Positions 36,633-45,513 of a stretch of DNA of 64,000 nt are shown piece after piece. Position 1 is the first letter of the stretch, and every line of letters begins with the position of its first letter. A program made the translations under genes and the position numbers. Origin of the DNA: Firm-13 sp964617375 (GTDB taxonomy: Bacteria; Bacillota; Clostridia; Saccharofermentanales; Saccharofermentanaceae); assembly GCA_964617375.1 (NCBI GenBank), contig CAZTXQ010000003.1:43866-107865 (forward strand). The letters are read 5' to 3'. The notes under the pieces are model-generated. The model did no database searches. It saw nothing but the letters and a program-made list of their open reading frames with translations, and was not told the origin of the DNA.

Positions 36633-37327
36633 AGGGAAAGAGATTATCCTTATCAATCGGCGCGATCCTGACATGTATTGTTCTGGGTCTTCTGGTTTCG
36701 CTGCAGCTGAAAAACATCAACGAGAGCAATATTCAGACGACGAATGCCGAGGCCGATCTTGCCGATATGCAGGAACAGGTTATGACGATTATGAGAGAGA
36801 ATTCAGATCTGTCGGCTAAGAATCAGAAACTTTCCGATTTGATCTCTTCCATGGGCGCGGAATTGTCGGGCGACAATGCTTCTCTTCAGGCCATTATGGA
36901 CGAGAAGAACAGAGCGGAAGTCTTTGCGGGATTAACCGATGTTGCCGGCAAGGGAATTCAAATCACGATTGATCCCGGTGCCGATAATTCGGTGAACTCC
37001 AAAACACTTTTGCTTCTTGTAAATGAATTGCGTTCCGCGGGTGCGCTTGCGATTTCCGTCAACGAGGAGCGCATCGTCGCCATGACCGAAATGCGGGATA
37101 CCGGTACAACCGACATACAGATCGTCATTAACGGGAATTCATATCCGGCAACCTCGCAATTTGTAATCAAAGCACTATATAATGAGCAAGACATCAACCG
37201 CGGTTTGAAACTGGTCGGCAGTCTGATCGAACGGCTCGGATCCGTTTCCCAGATCGTCGTAGCCTCAAGCGACGATATCCTTGTACCCAAGCTATCCGAA
37301 GACAGTCTCACCAACCGTCAGATCTGA
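36629..37327 (+). CDS. Second DUF881 membrane protein
   Basis: A paralogue of the preceding gene: N-terminal membrane helix (about residues 5-25), short coiled coil and a DUF881 domain (GLTDVAGKGIQITIDPG.. LRSAGALAISVNEERIVAMTEM). It starts at TTG 36629, overlapping the previous stop, so the two are probably made in fixed proportion and may form a heteromer; that is inference. phoH follows after 27 bases. Confidence 0.82.
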   Translation: MKGKRLSLSIGAILTCIVLGLLVSLQLKNINESNIQTTNAEADLADMQEQVMTIMRENSDLSAKNQKLSDLISSMGAELSGDNASLQAIMDEKNRAEVFAGLTDVAGKGIQITIDPGADNSVNSKTLLLLVNELRSAGALAISVNEERIVAMTEMRDTGTTDIQIVINGNSYPATSQFVIKALYNEQDINRGLKLVGSLIERLGSVSQIVVASSDDILVPKLSEDSLTNRQI

Positions 37328-37354
37328 ATAAACGAAAGGAAATTTCTTTAGCCT

Positions 37355-38326
37355 ATGTCAGATAAAGAAAATGTGTCTCTCCTTATACCCGTGACAAAGA
37401 TTTCCGGATTGTCCGCCGGAAACGGAAGATTCCTTAAGATCATCGAGAACCTTATGGATGTGGAGCTCGAGGCGGCGGACGGCGGCTTTCTGTATTCCGG
37501 TACGGCCGCATCTTCCGGAACGGTCCGGAAAATCCTGAACGGTATCGATTATTTTCTAAAGCGCGGGGATGAAATCGACGAACAGACAGTTCGTTACATT
37601 TGCACACTGGCACGGGAAAACAGACTCGATTCCTTTCTCGAAAACTCTGACGAGGTGATTCTGGTTACGCCGAAAGGTAAATCCATTCGCCCGAAAACCC
37701 TGGGACAGCGTGTCTATATTGACGCACAGAAACATAATGAGCTCGTCCTTTGCGTCGGCCCTGCCGGTACCGGAAAAACATTCCTGAGTGTTACGATGGC
37801 CGTCGCCGCATTCCGCAACCGCGAAGTATCCAAAATAATACTGGCACGGCCCGCCGTGGAAGCCGGAGAACGCCTCGGATTTCTGCCGGGTGATCTTCAG
37901 GACAAGGTCGATCCTTATATGCGGCCGCTCTATGATGCGCTTCACGAACTTCTGGGAGAAGAGGCTTTTCTCCGATATACGGAAAAGGGCCTGATCGAAG
38001 TGTCGCCGCTTGCCTTCATGCGCGGGCGTACTCTGGACGACGCATATATCATTCTGGACGAAGCGCAGAATACCACTGTTGAACAGATGAAAATGTTTCT
38101 TACCAGAATCGGCATGAATACAAGGGCATCCGTCTGCGGCGACATTACGCAGGTCGACCTCCCGAGGGGCGTAAGGTCCGGGCTGACCGACGCTTCTATG
38201 CTCCTTAAAGACATCCCCGGTATCGGTATTGTTTCCTTAAGCGATACGGATATTGTAAGAAATCCGTTGGTACAAAGGATCATAAAAGCATATAATGAAA
38301 AAATAGAAAGAGGGGTAATCGACTGA
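37355..38326 (+). CDS. phoH: PhoH-like ATPase
   Basis: PhoH/YbeZ-type P-loop NTPases act with YbeY in rRNA maturation. The Walker A motif GPAGTGKTFLSV is near residues 134-145, followed by ARPAVEAGERLGFLPGDLQDKVDPY, Walker B YIILDEAQNTT near 230-240 and ICGDITQVDLPRG-type sensor sequence. 323 residues is typical. Its stop shares one base with the next start (TGATG), and ybeY lies two genes on. Confidence 0.94.
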   Translation: MSDKENVSLLIPVTKISGLSAGNGRFLKIIENLMDVELEAADGGFLYSGTAASSGTVRKILNGIDYFLKRGDEIDEQTVRYICTLARENRLDSFLENSDEVILVTPKGKSIRPKTLGQRVYIDAQKHNELVLCVGPAGTGKTFLSVTMAVAAFRNREVSKIILARPAVEAGERLGFLPGDLQDKVDPYMRPLYDALHELLGEEAFLRYTEKGLIEVSPLAFMRGRTLDDAYIILDEAQNTTVEQMKMFLTRIGMNTRASVCGDITQVDLPRGVRSGLTDASMLLKDIPGIGIVSLSDTDIVRNPLVQRIIKAYNEKIERGVID

Positions 38327-40413
38327 TGAAGCTTTCCCGACGATTAGAGAAGATAATACCGGTTGGATTTGCTGTCCTGATTTCCCTTATCACCGTTTTT
38401 CTTGTTTATTACGGATCGATCCCGGAAAGATATTCGCTTACTCCGGGTATGGTGAGCGACGTCAACATTTCGGCGACGCGATCGGTTAAGGACACGAATG
38501 AGACAAAGAAGCTTGCCGAAGAAAGCAGGAATGCCGTAGTACCGATCTCCGTGAAATCCGATGAAATATCGCAGAAAGACGTCGCGGATCTGACCAAATT
38601 TTTCTCGGCCTGCACGGATTTGAGAAACAACAATATGACGGCGAACGGCACTTATATCGAGACATATCCCGCACTAAGCGCAAGGCTGATCAAATCTGTC
38701 GAGAATTCCTTCGGATTTACCCTGACTGAAAAAGAATCCTATAAGATCGTCACTTGCGAACAGACGGTCCTTGATTATATACAGACGCAAACCGTATCCA
38801 TCGCATCCCTGATTCTTACGGATAAGGTCGATGAAACGACGCTTGCACAGCGGATTGACGAGCTTACGGCGGATGTCGTGAGCAATGACAGCCTGCCGCA
38901 TGTGTCGAGTGCGGATCTTGTAAAAACTCTTCTTGCAAATATTGTTAAACCCAATTCCGTATACGACTCCGCTGCGACGGAAGAAGCCCGGCAGGCAGCC
39001 TACAATGCCGTGATCAGTGATCCGGTTATGATCGAAAAGGGTTCGAGAATCGTGTCTTCGGGCGAAGTGATTACCAATGACTCCTATCAGATGCTTAAAG
39101 ATTTAGACCTGATCGTCACCGATCATTTTGATTTTCAGCTTCTGGGCGGTGTCGTTATCTACTGTATCATTCTGCTCTTTGTGCTCGGAATCTACGTGAA
39201 GCAATTCGAACCGGAGTTCCTTAAGAATACAAGAGATGTGGCGGCGCTGTCACTGTCGTTTCTTCTGCCGGTTGTCTGCGGAGTGTATCTGTCGGACTTC
39301 TCCACACTTGTTTCCCCGGTCTTTTTCTTTGCGGTGATCGCCGCTACATATCTTGGCGCGCAATCCGGCATTGTGCTCGCCATTCTCCAGATGCTGATCA
39401 TGCTCCCGATGTATCAATATGACATCGTGTTTGTATTTGTTTCAATCGCCGGTATATTTGTAAGTTCCATGATCGCGGGACACAGAAGCCGCAAATACAA
39501 TTCGGCATCCCTGATCCTTTTGACATCGCTGTCCTGCGTACTTGCTGCCGTGGCGATCAACCAGGCGATGAAAGCAAGCCGTACGGATCTTCTGGTAAGC
39601 GCTCTTTGGGCGGTGATATCGGGATCGGTATCCGTAATCGCCTCGATCGGTTTCATGCCTATTTTCGAATTGATTTCCAATACGGTATCGCCGATACGGC
39701 TCATTGATCTTTCCCAGCCGGGAAACCCGCTTCTGAAGAGGCTGTTTGTCGAAGCTCCGGGCACATCCCAGCACAGTATGATGGTCGCGAATCTGGCGGA
39801 TTCGGCGGCGGAAGCTATTGGCGCGAACGCCCTTCTGGCAAAGGTAGGCGCCTATTACCACGATATCGGGAAGCTGGAGAAACCGCAGTTTTTTACGGAG
39901 AACCAGCAGAACGGCAAGAATCCGCACGATACGCTTTCCCCGGAAGAAAGTACTGCCATTATCACCGCGCATCCGGATCAGGGCGTGCGTCTCGCGCGAA
40001 GATTCAGATTGCCTGCAAGTATTGTCAATATTATTCAGGAACACCACGGCTCGACCTTCCAGGCCTATTTCTATCATAAGGCCAAGACGCTGGCCGCGGA
40101 GAACGGACTTCCGGAACCGTCGATGACCGCCTACCGGTATCGCTGTTCGATTCCGACTTCGCGCGAATCCGCGGTCGTCATGCTTGCAGACACCTGCGAG
40201 GCCGCGATCCGGTCAACGGGAATCACGAATCTGGACGGTGCCGAGGAACTTTTCCGCAAGTTGATTAAACAGAAGATTGACCAGGATCAGCTTGTAAGTT
40301 CCGGACTCTCTTTTAATGACATTGAACTGATTATCCGCTCCTTCCTGCAGGTCTATGCAGGCTTCTTTCATGAAAGGATAAAGTACCCAGATGATTCTGT
40401 CATTCGTAAATAA
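38326..40413 (+). CDS. 7TM-HD phosphodiesterase (YqfF/PgpH family)
   Basis: A 695-residue membrane protein with an N-terminal helix, a large extracellular 7TMR-HDED domain (about 35-260), seven membrane helices (about 270-460) and a cytosolic HD domain with the metal-binding AYYHDIGKLEKP near 509-519 and IQEHHGSTF near 570. PgpH-type proteins hydrolyse cyclic di-AMP, so this is a likely c-di-AMP phosphodiesterase. Position between phoH and ybeY is conserved in Firmicutes. It overlaps the next gene by 23 bases. Confidence 0.92.
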   Translation: MKLSRRLEKIIPVGFAVLISLITVFLVYYGSIPERYSLTPGMVSDVNISATRSVKDTNETKKLAEESRNAVVPISVKSDEISQKDVADLTKFFSACTDLRNNNMTANGTYIETYPALSARLIKSVENSFGFTLTEKESYKIVTCEQTVLDYIQTQTVSIASLILTDKVDETTLAQRIDELTADVVSNDSLPHVSSADLVKTLLANIVKPNSVYDSAATEEARQAAYNAVISDPVMIEKGSRIVSSGEVITNDSYQMLKDLDLIVTDHFDFQLLGGVVIYCIILLFVLGIYVKQFEPEFLKNTRDVAALSLSFLLPVVCGVYLSDFSTLVSPVFFFAVIAATYLGAQSGIVLAILQMLIMLPMYQYDIVFVFVSIAGIFVSSMIAGHRSRKYNSASLILLTSLSCVLAAVAINQAMKASRTDLLVSALWAVISGSVSVIASIGFMPIFELISNTVSPIRLIDLSQPGNPLLKRLFVEAPGTSQHSMMVANLADSAAEAIGANALLAKVGAYYHDIGKLEKPQFFTENQQNGKNPHDTLSPEESTAIITAHPDQGVRLARRFRLPASIVNIIQEHHGSTFQAYFYHKAKTLAAENGLPEPSMTAYRYRCSIPTSRESAVVMLADTCEAAIRSTGITNLDGAEELFRKLIKQKIDQDQLVSSGLSFNDIELIIRSFLQVYAGFFHERIKYPDDSVIRK

Positions 40414-41938
40414 ACAGCGCCGCTATTCGGCCGAAAAGGTTAAAAACTACCAGGAAATATGTTCCAGGGTCATGGAAGCGGTTGCGTCACGCCCGTTTCT
40501 GGACAAGAGAATGCTTAAAAGCGGAATTGTTCTTTCCGCGACCGTCAATTTTGTCGGAACCGACAAGATCCGGCTGGTCAACCGTGAATTTCGCAGCATC
40601 AATAAAGTTACCGACGTTTTGACTTTTCCGCTTCTTGATATGAAAACGGGAAAACTTGTGTCGCCTCTTACAGACTCCGATTTTGTCCTTCATGACGATG
40701 TTAAAGAGCTGCCTCTCGGCGAGATTCTGATCTCTCTGGAAAAGGCCGGGGAGCAATCCGAAGAATACGGCCATTCCATGGAACGGGAAGTAGCTTTTCT
40801 CACGGCGCATGCGACCCTTCATCTGCTCGGATTTGACCACATGGAGCCCAAAGAAGAGAAGAAGATGATTGCCGAGCAGGAGCGTGTATTAAACGAACTC
40901 GGAATAACAAGAGAAGGTACGTCGGACGCGGCAGCGGGATCGGCGAAAGCAACCGCCGGCATTTCGGATATCGAAGAAGAAAAAGACGACGTCAGTGCCC
41001 GGGACTGGCACAAGCTCATTTTGCATTCCGGGTTCGTCGCGATCATCGGGCGTCCGAATGTCGGGAAATCAACGCTGCTGAACCGCATATCCGGTATGAA
41101 GCTCGCCATTGTCTCCGCGAAACCGCAGACCACGCGAAAAAACATCCGTTCCATCCTGAATACCGACGACGCACAGGTCATTTTCGTAGATACACCCGGA
41201 CTGCATCGTCCGAAATCGGGGCTCGCCGAATTCATGGTGAATGCCGCTTTCCGTGCGGCCCAGGACGCCGACATGATTCTGATGCTCGCCGACGCAACAA
41301 AAGGCTGGCCTTCGCCGATCGAGAGAGAGGCCTGCAAGAAAGCGGGAGAGTCTCATAAAAAGGTCATTCTGGCGATCAACAAAGCGGATGCCGTGGCAAA
41401 GGAATCCCTTCTTCCTATTATTGCCCAGTACTATTCGCTCTTTCAGTTTGAAGCAATTATTCCCATTTCCGCACAAAAGGGCGACGGAATCGATGAACTG
41501 CTTAAGGAAATTACGTCACGGCTGCCGGCCGGACCGAGATATTTCCCGATCGAAGATATCACTGACCAATCGGAGAGAACACTTGCAGCCGAACTGATCC
41601 GCGAGCAGATTCTTCACTATACCAATCAGGAGATACCGCACGGCACCGCTGTTGAGATCATCAAATTCGAGGAACACAGTTCCGGAGATGCGACCGATGA
41701 ATATGACCGCGAGCAGATCACGATACACGCTTCGATTATCTGTGAGAGAGATTCCCATAAAGCGATCCTTCTTGGCAAGAACGGTCAGATGATCAAGAGA
41801 ATCGGCACGCGGGCGCGCGAGAATATCGAAAAGATGTGCGGCTGCAAGGTCTACCTCGATCTGCATGTCAAGGTTCGCGCCGACTGGAAGAACAAACCCG
41901 CCTTTTTGGAGGATCTGGGTTACAAGAAAGAGGACTGA
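40391..41938 (+). CDS. YbeY-Era fusion: rRNA endoribonuclease/maturation factor joined to GTPase
   Basis: One uninterrupted 515-residue frame joins two ribosome-assembly proteins. Residues 1-175 are YbeY, with the zinc motif HATLHLLGFDH near 139-149. Residues 176-212 are a low-complexity acidic/Ala-rich linker. Residues 213-515 are Era: G1 GRPNVGKS near 220, G3 DTPGLHRPKSGL, G4 NKAD, and a C-terminal KH domain ending VKVRADWKNKPAFLEDLGY. In most Firmicutes dgkA and cdd lie between ybeY and era; both are absent here. ATG 40391 lies inside the upstream gene. recO follows after 5 bases. Confidence 0.92.
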   Translation: MILSFVNKQRRYSAEKVKNYQEICSRVMEAVASRPFLDKRMLKSGIVLSATVNFVGTDKIRLVNREFRSINKVTDVLTFPLLDMKTGKLVSPLTDSDFVLHDDVKELPLGEILISLEKAGEQSEEYGHSMEREVAFLTAHATLHLLGFDHMEPKEEKKMIAEQERVLNELGITREGTSDAAAGSAKATAGISDIEEEKDDVSARDWHKLILHSGFVAIIGRPNVGKSTLLNRISGMKLAIVSAKPQTTRKNIRSILNTDDAQVIFVDTPGLHRPKSGLAEFMVNAAFRAAQDADMILMLADATKGWPSPIEREACKKAGESHKKVILAINKADAVAKESLLPIIAQYYSLFQFEAIIPISAQKGDGIDELLKEITSRLPAGPRYFPIEDITDQSERTLAAELIREQILHYTNQEIPHGTAVEIIKFEEHSSGDATDEYDREQITIHASIICERDSHKAILLGKNGQMIKRIGTRARENIEKMCGCKVYLDLHVKVRADWKNKPAFLEDLGYKKED

Positions 41939-41943
41939 TCGCC

Positions 41944-42789
41944 ATGTCCTTCCTTTCGATTCGGGGGATTGTGATCCGCTCAGTCCTTCACAAGGAAAGT
42001 GACCGGATCATCAGGATCCTTACACGCGAGCACGGAATCGTAAACGCGATCGTTCCCGGTGCCGATAAATCGGCATCCCGGTTTGCTTATTCTACGAAGC
42101 CCCTGATGCTCTGTGACTTTGTCCTGGCGAAATCACGGGATTTCTATTACTTGCGCGAATCGGAAATCGTCGAGCCTTTTCTTCAGGTACAGGAAGACAT
42201 CGAGAAGCTTACCGCTTCTGCGCACATGCTGGAGATTACCTCCGATGTGTGCGTTGACCATGAATCCTCGGGCGAGATGTATCCCTTGCTTCTATACGCG
42301 CTCTATGCGCTGGCTCAGAAAGAATCGGATTACCGCTTAATCGTCAGCATATTTGAATGGAAAGTGCCGGATTTATTGGGATTCACAGCCGATCTAGGCG
42401 GCTGCAGCTGCGGAGAAGCGAGCTCGCAGTACGTGTTCTCCTTTACGTCCTGCCGCCTTTTTTGTATGAGACAGGCATGTCTTATCAAAGCGGGTAGCTA
42501 TCTTTATGTATCGCAGGGCTCGGTTGACGCACTGAAATACATCTACACGGCACCGCTGGGGAAGCTTTTTCATTTTTCCGTATCCGTAAAAGTGCTTGAC
42601 GAGATATCGAAGATCTCCCGACGATACCTGTGTGAGCGGCTGGAAAAGAATTACTCACGAATGGAACTGCTTGCCAATGTGCCGGTATGGAATGTTGCAA
42701 AGCCGGACGTACCGGTCGGAAATGTTGACAAGCCGGATGTACCGGTCGGTAGTGTTGACAAGCCGGCTGAACCGGATTCAGGGAAGTAA
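41944..42789 (+). CDS. recO: DNA repair protein RecO with C-terminal decapeptide repeats
   Basis: RecO loads RecA with RecR. Residues 1-80 form the OB fold (GIVIRSVLHKESDRIIRILTREHGIVNAIVPGA). The zinc-site cysteines occur in GGCSCGEAS and SCRLFC. After LEKNYSRME the protein adds about 36 residues made of three copies of a 10-residue unit (VPVGNVDKPD-like), encoded by three 30-base repeats at 42679-42768. ATG 41944 gives the family N-terminus MSFLSIRG. The 3' end overlaps the convergent helicase gene by 12 bases. Confidence 0.93.
   Translation: MSFLSIRGIVIRSVLHKESDRIIRILTREHGIVNAIVPGADKSASRFAYSTKPLMLCDFVLAKSRDFYYLRESEIVEPFLQVQEDIEKLTASAHMLEITSDVCVDHESSGEMYPLLLYALYALAQKESDYRLIVSIFEWKVPDLLGFTADLGGCSCGEASSQYVFSFTSCRLFCMRQACLIKAGSYLYVSQGSVDALKYIYTAPLGKLFHFSVSVKVLDEISKISRRYLCERLEKNYSRMELLANVPVWNVAKPDVPVGNVDKPDVPVGSVDKPAEPDSGK
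42679..42768 (+). repeat. Three in-frame 30-bp direct repeats at the recO 3' end
   Basis: Repeats start at 42679, 42709 and 42739. Copies 2 and 3 differ at a few positions and copy 1 is more diverged. They encode VPVWNVAKPD, VPVGNVDKPD and VPVGSVDKPA. They lie wholly within recO. Confidence 0.9.
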
Positions 42790-45255
42790 ATCGAATTCTT
42801 CCGGATCGGATACGATTTGCGGATGCCAGTGCTCGGGAAAAAGTATCTGGTATTCCGGTTTCTCATAACGCTCGTCCATAAGAAACACGAAACCGGTGTC
42901 TTCCTCATTGCGGATGACACGTCCTGCGGCCTGCAGCACTTTCTCCCAGCCGGGGAATCGATATGCGAATCCGAACCCGTCCCCGAATTTTTCTCCGAAA
43001 TACTGCCGCATAATTTCACGTTCGGGACAGAGAAGCGGAAGTCCGACGCCGACAATAAGGACTCCGGAAAGCCGTTCGCCTACGAGGTCGATACCTTCGC
43101 CGAAGTGCCCGCCGAGTACCGCAAACGCAAAGAGTGTCCGCGAACCGAATTGCTCAAAGCGAAGCAGAAAATCCGCTTTTTGATGACTGTTCATCGAGGG
43201 AGTCTGCGCAAGAATATCGACATTCTCCATGCCTTTTTCCATGAGACGTCCCCGTATGACTTCAGAGAGCATTTTCAAGTACGCAAAGGACGGCAGATAT
43301 ATGAGATAGTTGCCGGTCTTGCCGCCGGTTACGGTAAAGATCGCTTCGGCAACTTTTTCGATACTGAAATTGCGCTCCTGATAGGTCGTCTTTATTGTTT
43401 TCAAAATGCCGACAGACAGATTCTCGGGCGGGAACGGACTTGAAAGCGTGAGTGTTTTTGCATCCATCGCATTCTTTTCGCCGATCAGCATGGATGTGTA
43501 GTAAAAGGTTGGAGACAAAGTGGCGGAAAAGAAAACGGCACTGTGCTGATCGGTGATCAGCTTGTGAATTTTCGAAGAGGCGTCAAGGCAGGAGAGTGTG
43601 ATCGTCAGCTCGTTTTCGAGTGCGGAAGCTGAAATTCCTTTGACGGCCTCGGCCGACAGAATATACGAATCGTCAAAATAAATCTCGATCACGGTCAGGA
43701 AAAATCTGGCGTCAAAGAAAAAGGCCAGGACATCCTTCCGGATTTGCCCGGAAGGCAGCGCGTCGAGTACCGGTCGCAGGAAGAAACAGAATTTCCACAG
43801 GATCTTATAGAGCATACGCGGAATGCTTCGGGCCCCCCGAAATTCCTGCGATGCCATAATATCTTTGGACAAAATATCCTTTTCGACCAGGGGGATGCCT
43901 TCCTCGCCCCTCAGAATGCCGTTTAAGAGGATCTGAAAGTAAGAGTATAAATCAGCCATATAACCGTCGACTTTGGCATCCATGCCCATCAGGGCTTTAC
44001 GGCAGGCCGTGAGTGAGGAGAAGGTGAGGGCGGCGGAGAACATATCACGCGACCGGTCCACGAGATTGTGCGCCTCGTCTATGAGAAGTGCATGATGCAT
44101 CTCCGGCTGGTTAAAGTACCGATCCAGTTTGACGCGCGGGTTAAACGCATGATTGTAGTCGCCGATCACGATATCACAGAGAAGCGAAATATCGAGCGAG
44201 AGTTCATGCGGACAAAGTTTGAACTTTAAGGCCGTTTTTATCACAAGAGCCGGGGTTATTTCATCGTACATCAGAAGAACATTGATCGCTGCGGGAAGTT
44301 TCGTATAATAATCCGCGGCATATGCGCACTGTTTCGTGTCACAATAAATCTCGGGGCACGGGCACATGCCTTCCTTGGCCTGCAAGGTGATCGATCGCAG
44401 GACAAGGCCTTTCTCGCGGAGATCCGAAAGTGCTTTCTCGGCAACGGAACGAGTCGCGGTTTTCGCGGTCAGATAGAATATCTTGTCGCATTTCCGGTGG
44501 CCGAGACTCTTTACGGCGGGAAAAAGCGTGGAGATCGTTTTTCCGATTCCGGTCGGTGCTTCGACAAAAAGCGTCGATATGTGGGAGATGGCCGAGACCA
44601 CTTCATGCATAAATGCTTTCTGTCCGGGCCTTACATTGGGGTATGGGAAAGAAAGCGCGGTAATGGATTCGTCTCTTTCCTTGCGGTAGCGTACGAGGTC
44701 TTTTGCAAACGCGATGTAGGTATCGCAGGTTTTCGCGAAAAATGCCGCGGCTTCGTCTCGCTTAACCCATTTCTTTTCTTCGACAAATTTCATGGTTTCG
44801 ATCGATACATATCGCAGAGACAGAAAGAATCCGGCAAGATCCCTTCTTACCTCAAAGTATAAATGCGCATAAAGCATCGCCTGCGCCCAATGAACAGGAA
44901 GCAAAATTTCACTGATATCGGTAAAGCTGCCGCTGGTTGATTTGATCTCGATCAGCGTGATCTCCGGCATTTCGCCCGGCCGGATCTGATGAATCACACA
45001 GTCAGCGCGGCCTTTTACAGAAAGCAGCAGATCACCGAAGGCGATTTCTTTGGAAAGAGTGACTTCCGTCTCGACGGAAGAAGGCTGATACTGGTTCTTC
45101 AAATCATTGAAAACACGTGTGTGAAGCCTTGTTCCCTCCGCTCCGGATATTCCGGAGAAGGTGAGGGGAGACAGGCCTCCCGTGCGATGTACATGCTCGG
45201 CCAGAGCACGTACCGATATATCAAAACGGTTCTTATCGTCTGACTTTGCCATCAT
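42778..45255 (-). CDS. PD-(D/E)XK nuclease fused to Rad3/DinG-type iron-sulfur helicase
   Basis: An 825-residue superfamily 2 helicase. The N-terminal 170 residues resemble a PD-(D/E)XK (Cas4/RecB-type) nuclease: VKGRADCVIHQ then ITLIEIKST. The helicase has Walker A EAPTGIGKT near 230, a four-cysteine Fe-S region (CPCPEIYCDTKQC, about 296-308), the DEAH box LIDEAHNLVD near 386-395, and C-terminal motif VI QAAGRVIRNEED near 780. Such proteins unwind 5'-tailed or flap DNA and likely serve repair. It is a single gene on the minus strand, convergent with recO and downstream of tRNA-Leu. Confidence 0.88.
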   Translation of the reverse strand: MMAKSDDKNRFDISVRALAEHVHRTGGLSPLTFSGISGAEGTRLHTRVFNDLKNQYQPSSVETEVTLSKEIAFGDLLLSVKGRADCVIHQIRPGEMPEITLIEIKSTSGSFTDISEILLPVHWAQAMLYAHLYFEVRRDLAGFFLSLRYVSIETMKFVEEKKWVKRDEAAAFFAKTCDTYIAFAKDLVRYRKERDESITALSFPYPNVRPGQKAFMHEVVSAISHISTLFVEAPTGIGKTISTLFPAVKSLGHRKCDKIFYLTAKTATRSVAEKALSDLREKGLVLRSITLQAKEGMCPCPEIYCDTKQCAYAADYYTKLPAAINVLLMYDEITPALVIKTALKFKLCPHELSLDISLLCDIVIGDYNHAFNPRVKLDRYFNQPEMHHALLIDEAHNLVDRSRDMFSAALTFSSLTACRKALMGMDAKVDGYMADLYSYFQILLNGILRGEEGIPLVEKDILSKDIMASQEFRGARSIPRMLYKILWKFCFFLRPVLDALPSGQIRKDVLAFFFDARFFLTVIEIYFDDSYILSAEAVKGISASALENELTITLSCLDASSKIHKLITDQHSAVFFSATLSPTFYYTSMLIGEKNAMDAKTLTLSSPFPPENLSVGILKTIKTTYQERNFSIEKVAEAIFTVTGGKTGNYLIYLPSFAYLKMLSEVIRGRLMEKGMENVDILAQTPSMNSHQKADFLLRFEQFGSRTLFAFAVLGGHFGEGIDLVGERLSGVLIVGVGLPLLCPEREIMRQYFGEKFGDGFGFAYRFPGWEKVLQAAGRVIRNEEDTGFVFLMDERYEKPEYQILFPEHWHPQIVSDPEEFDLLP

Positions 45256-45280
45256 AAATCTCCATGACCGGCGTATAGGA

Positions 45281-45316
45281 AAACAGCCTCTGAAGGGAAT
45301 CCCTCAGAGGCTGTCG
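45281..45316 (-). terminator. Terminator of tRNA-Leu
   Basis: An 11-bp stem (ACAGCCTCTGA at 45283-45293 with TCAGAGGCTGT at 45304-45314); on the minus strand it is followed by TTTTCC. It separates the tRNA from the downstream helicase gene. Confidence 0.85.
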
Positions 45317-45318
45317 TC

Positions 45319-45405
45319 TGGTGCGGGAAACAGGACTTGAACCTGCACGACCTTGCGATCACTAGCACCTGAAGCTAGCGCGTCTGCCAATTCCGCCATT
45401 CCCGC
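45319..45405 (-). tRNA. tRNA-Leu (anticodon CAG)
   Basis: On the minus strand the acceptor arm GCGGGAA pairs with TTCCCGC, followed by an encoded discriminator A and CCA. The anticodon arm is CTAGC-TTCAGGT-GCTAG, giving anticodon CAG, which reads CUG leucine codons. A long variable arm (about GTGATCGCAAGGTCGTGC) and T arm with GGTTCAAGTCC confirm a class II tRNA-Leu. 87 bases including CCA. Confidence 0.96.
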
Positions 45406-45513
45406 GAACAGAAGTTATAATACCGTATGGAAGGAAAAAAAGCAAGTCTCTACCAGATAGAAAAATGATACAATATAAAAACATCATTAAATTGCAATCG
45501 AGGAAATTTTACT

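Noticed and set aside
42679..42768. Possible CRISPR-like array of 30-base repeats
   Set aside because: The repeats are directly adjacent without spacers and keep the recO reading frame.
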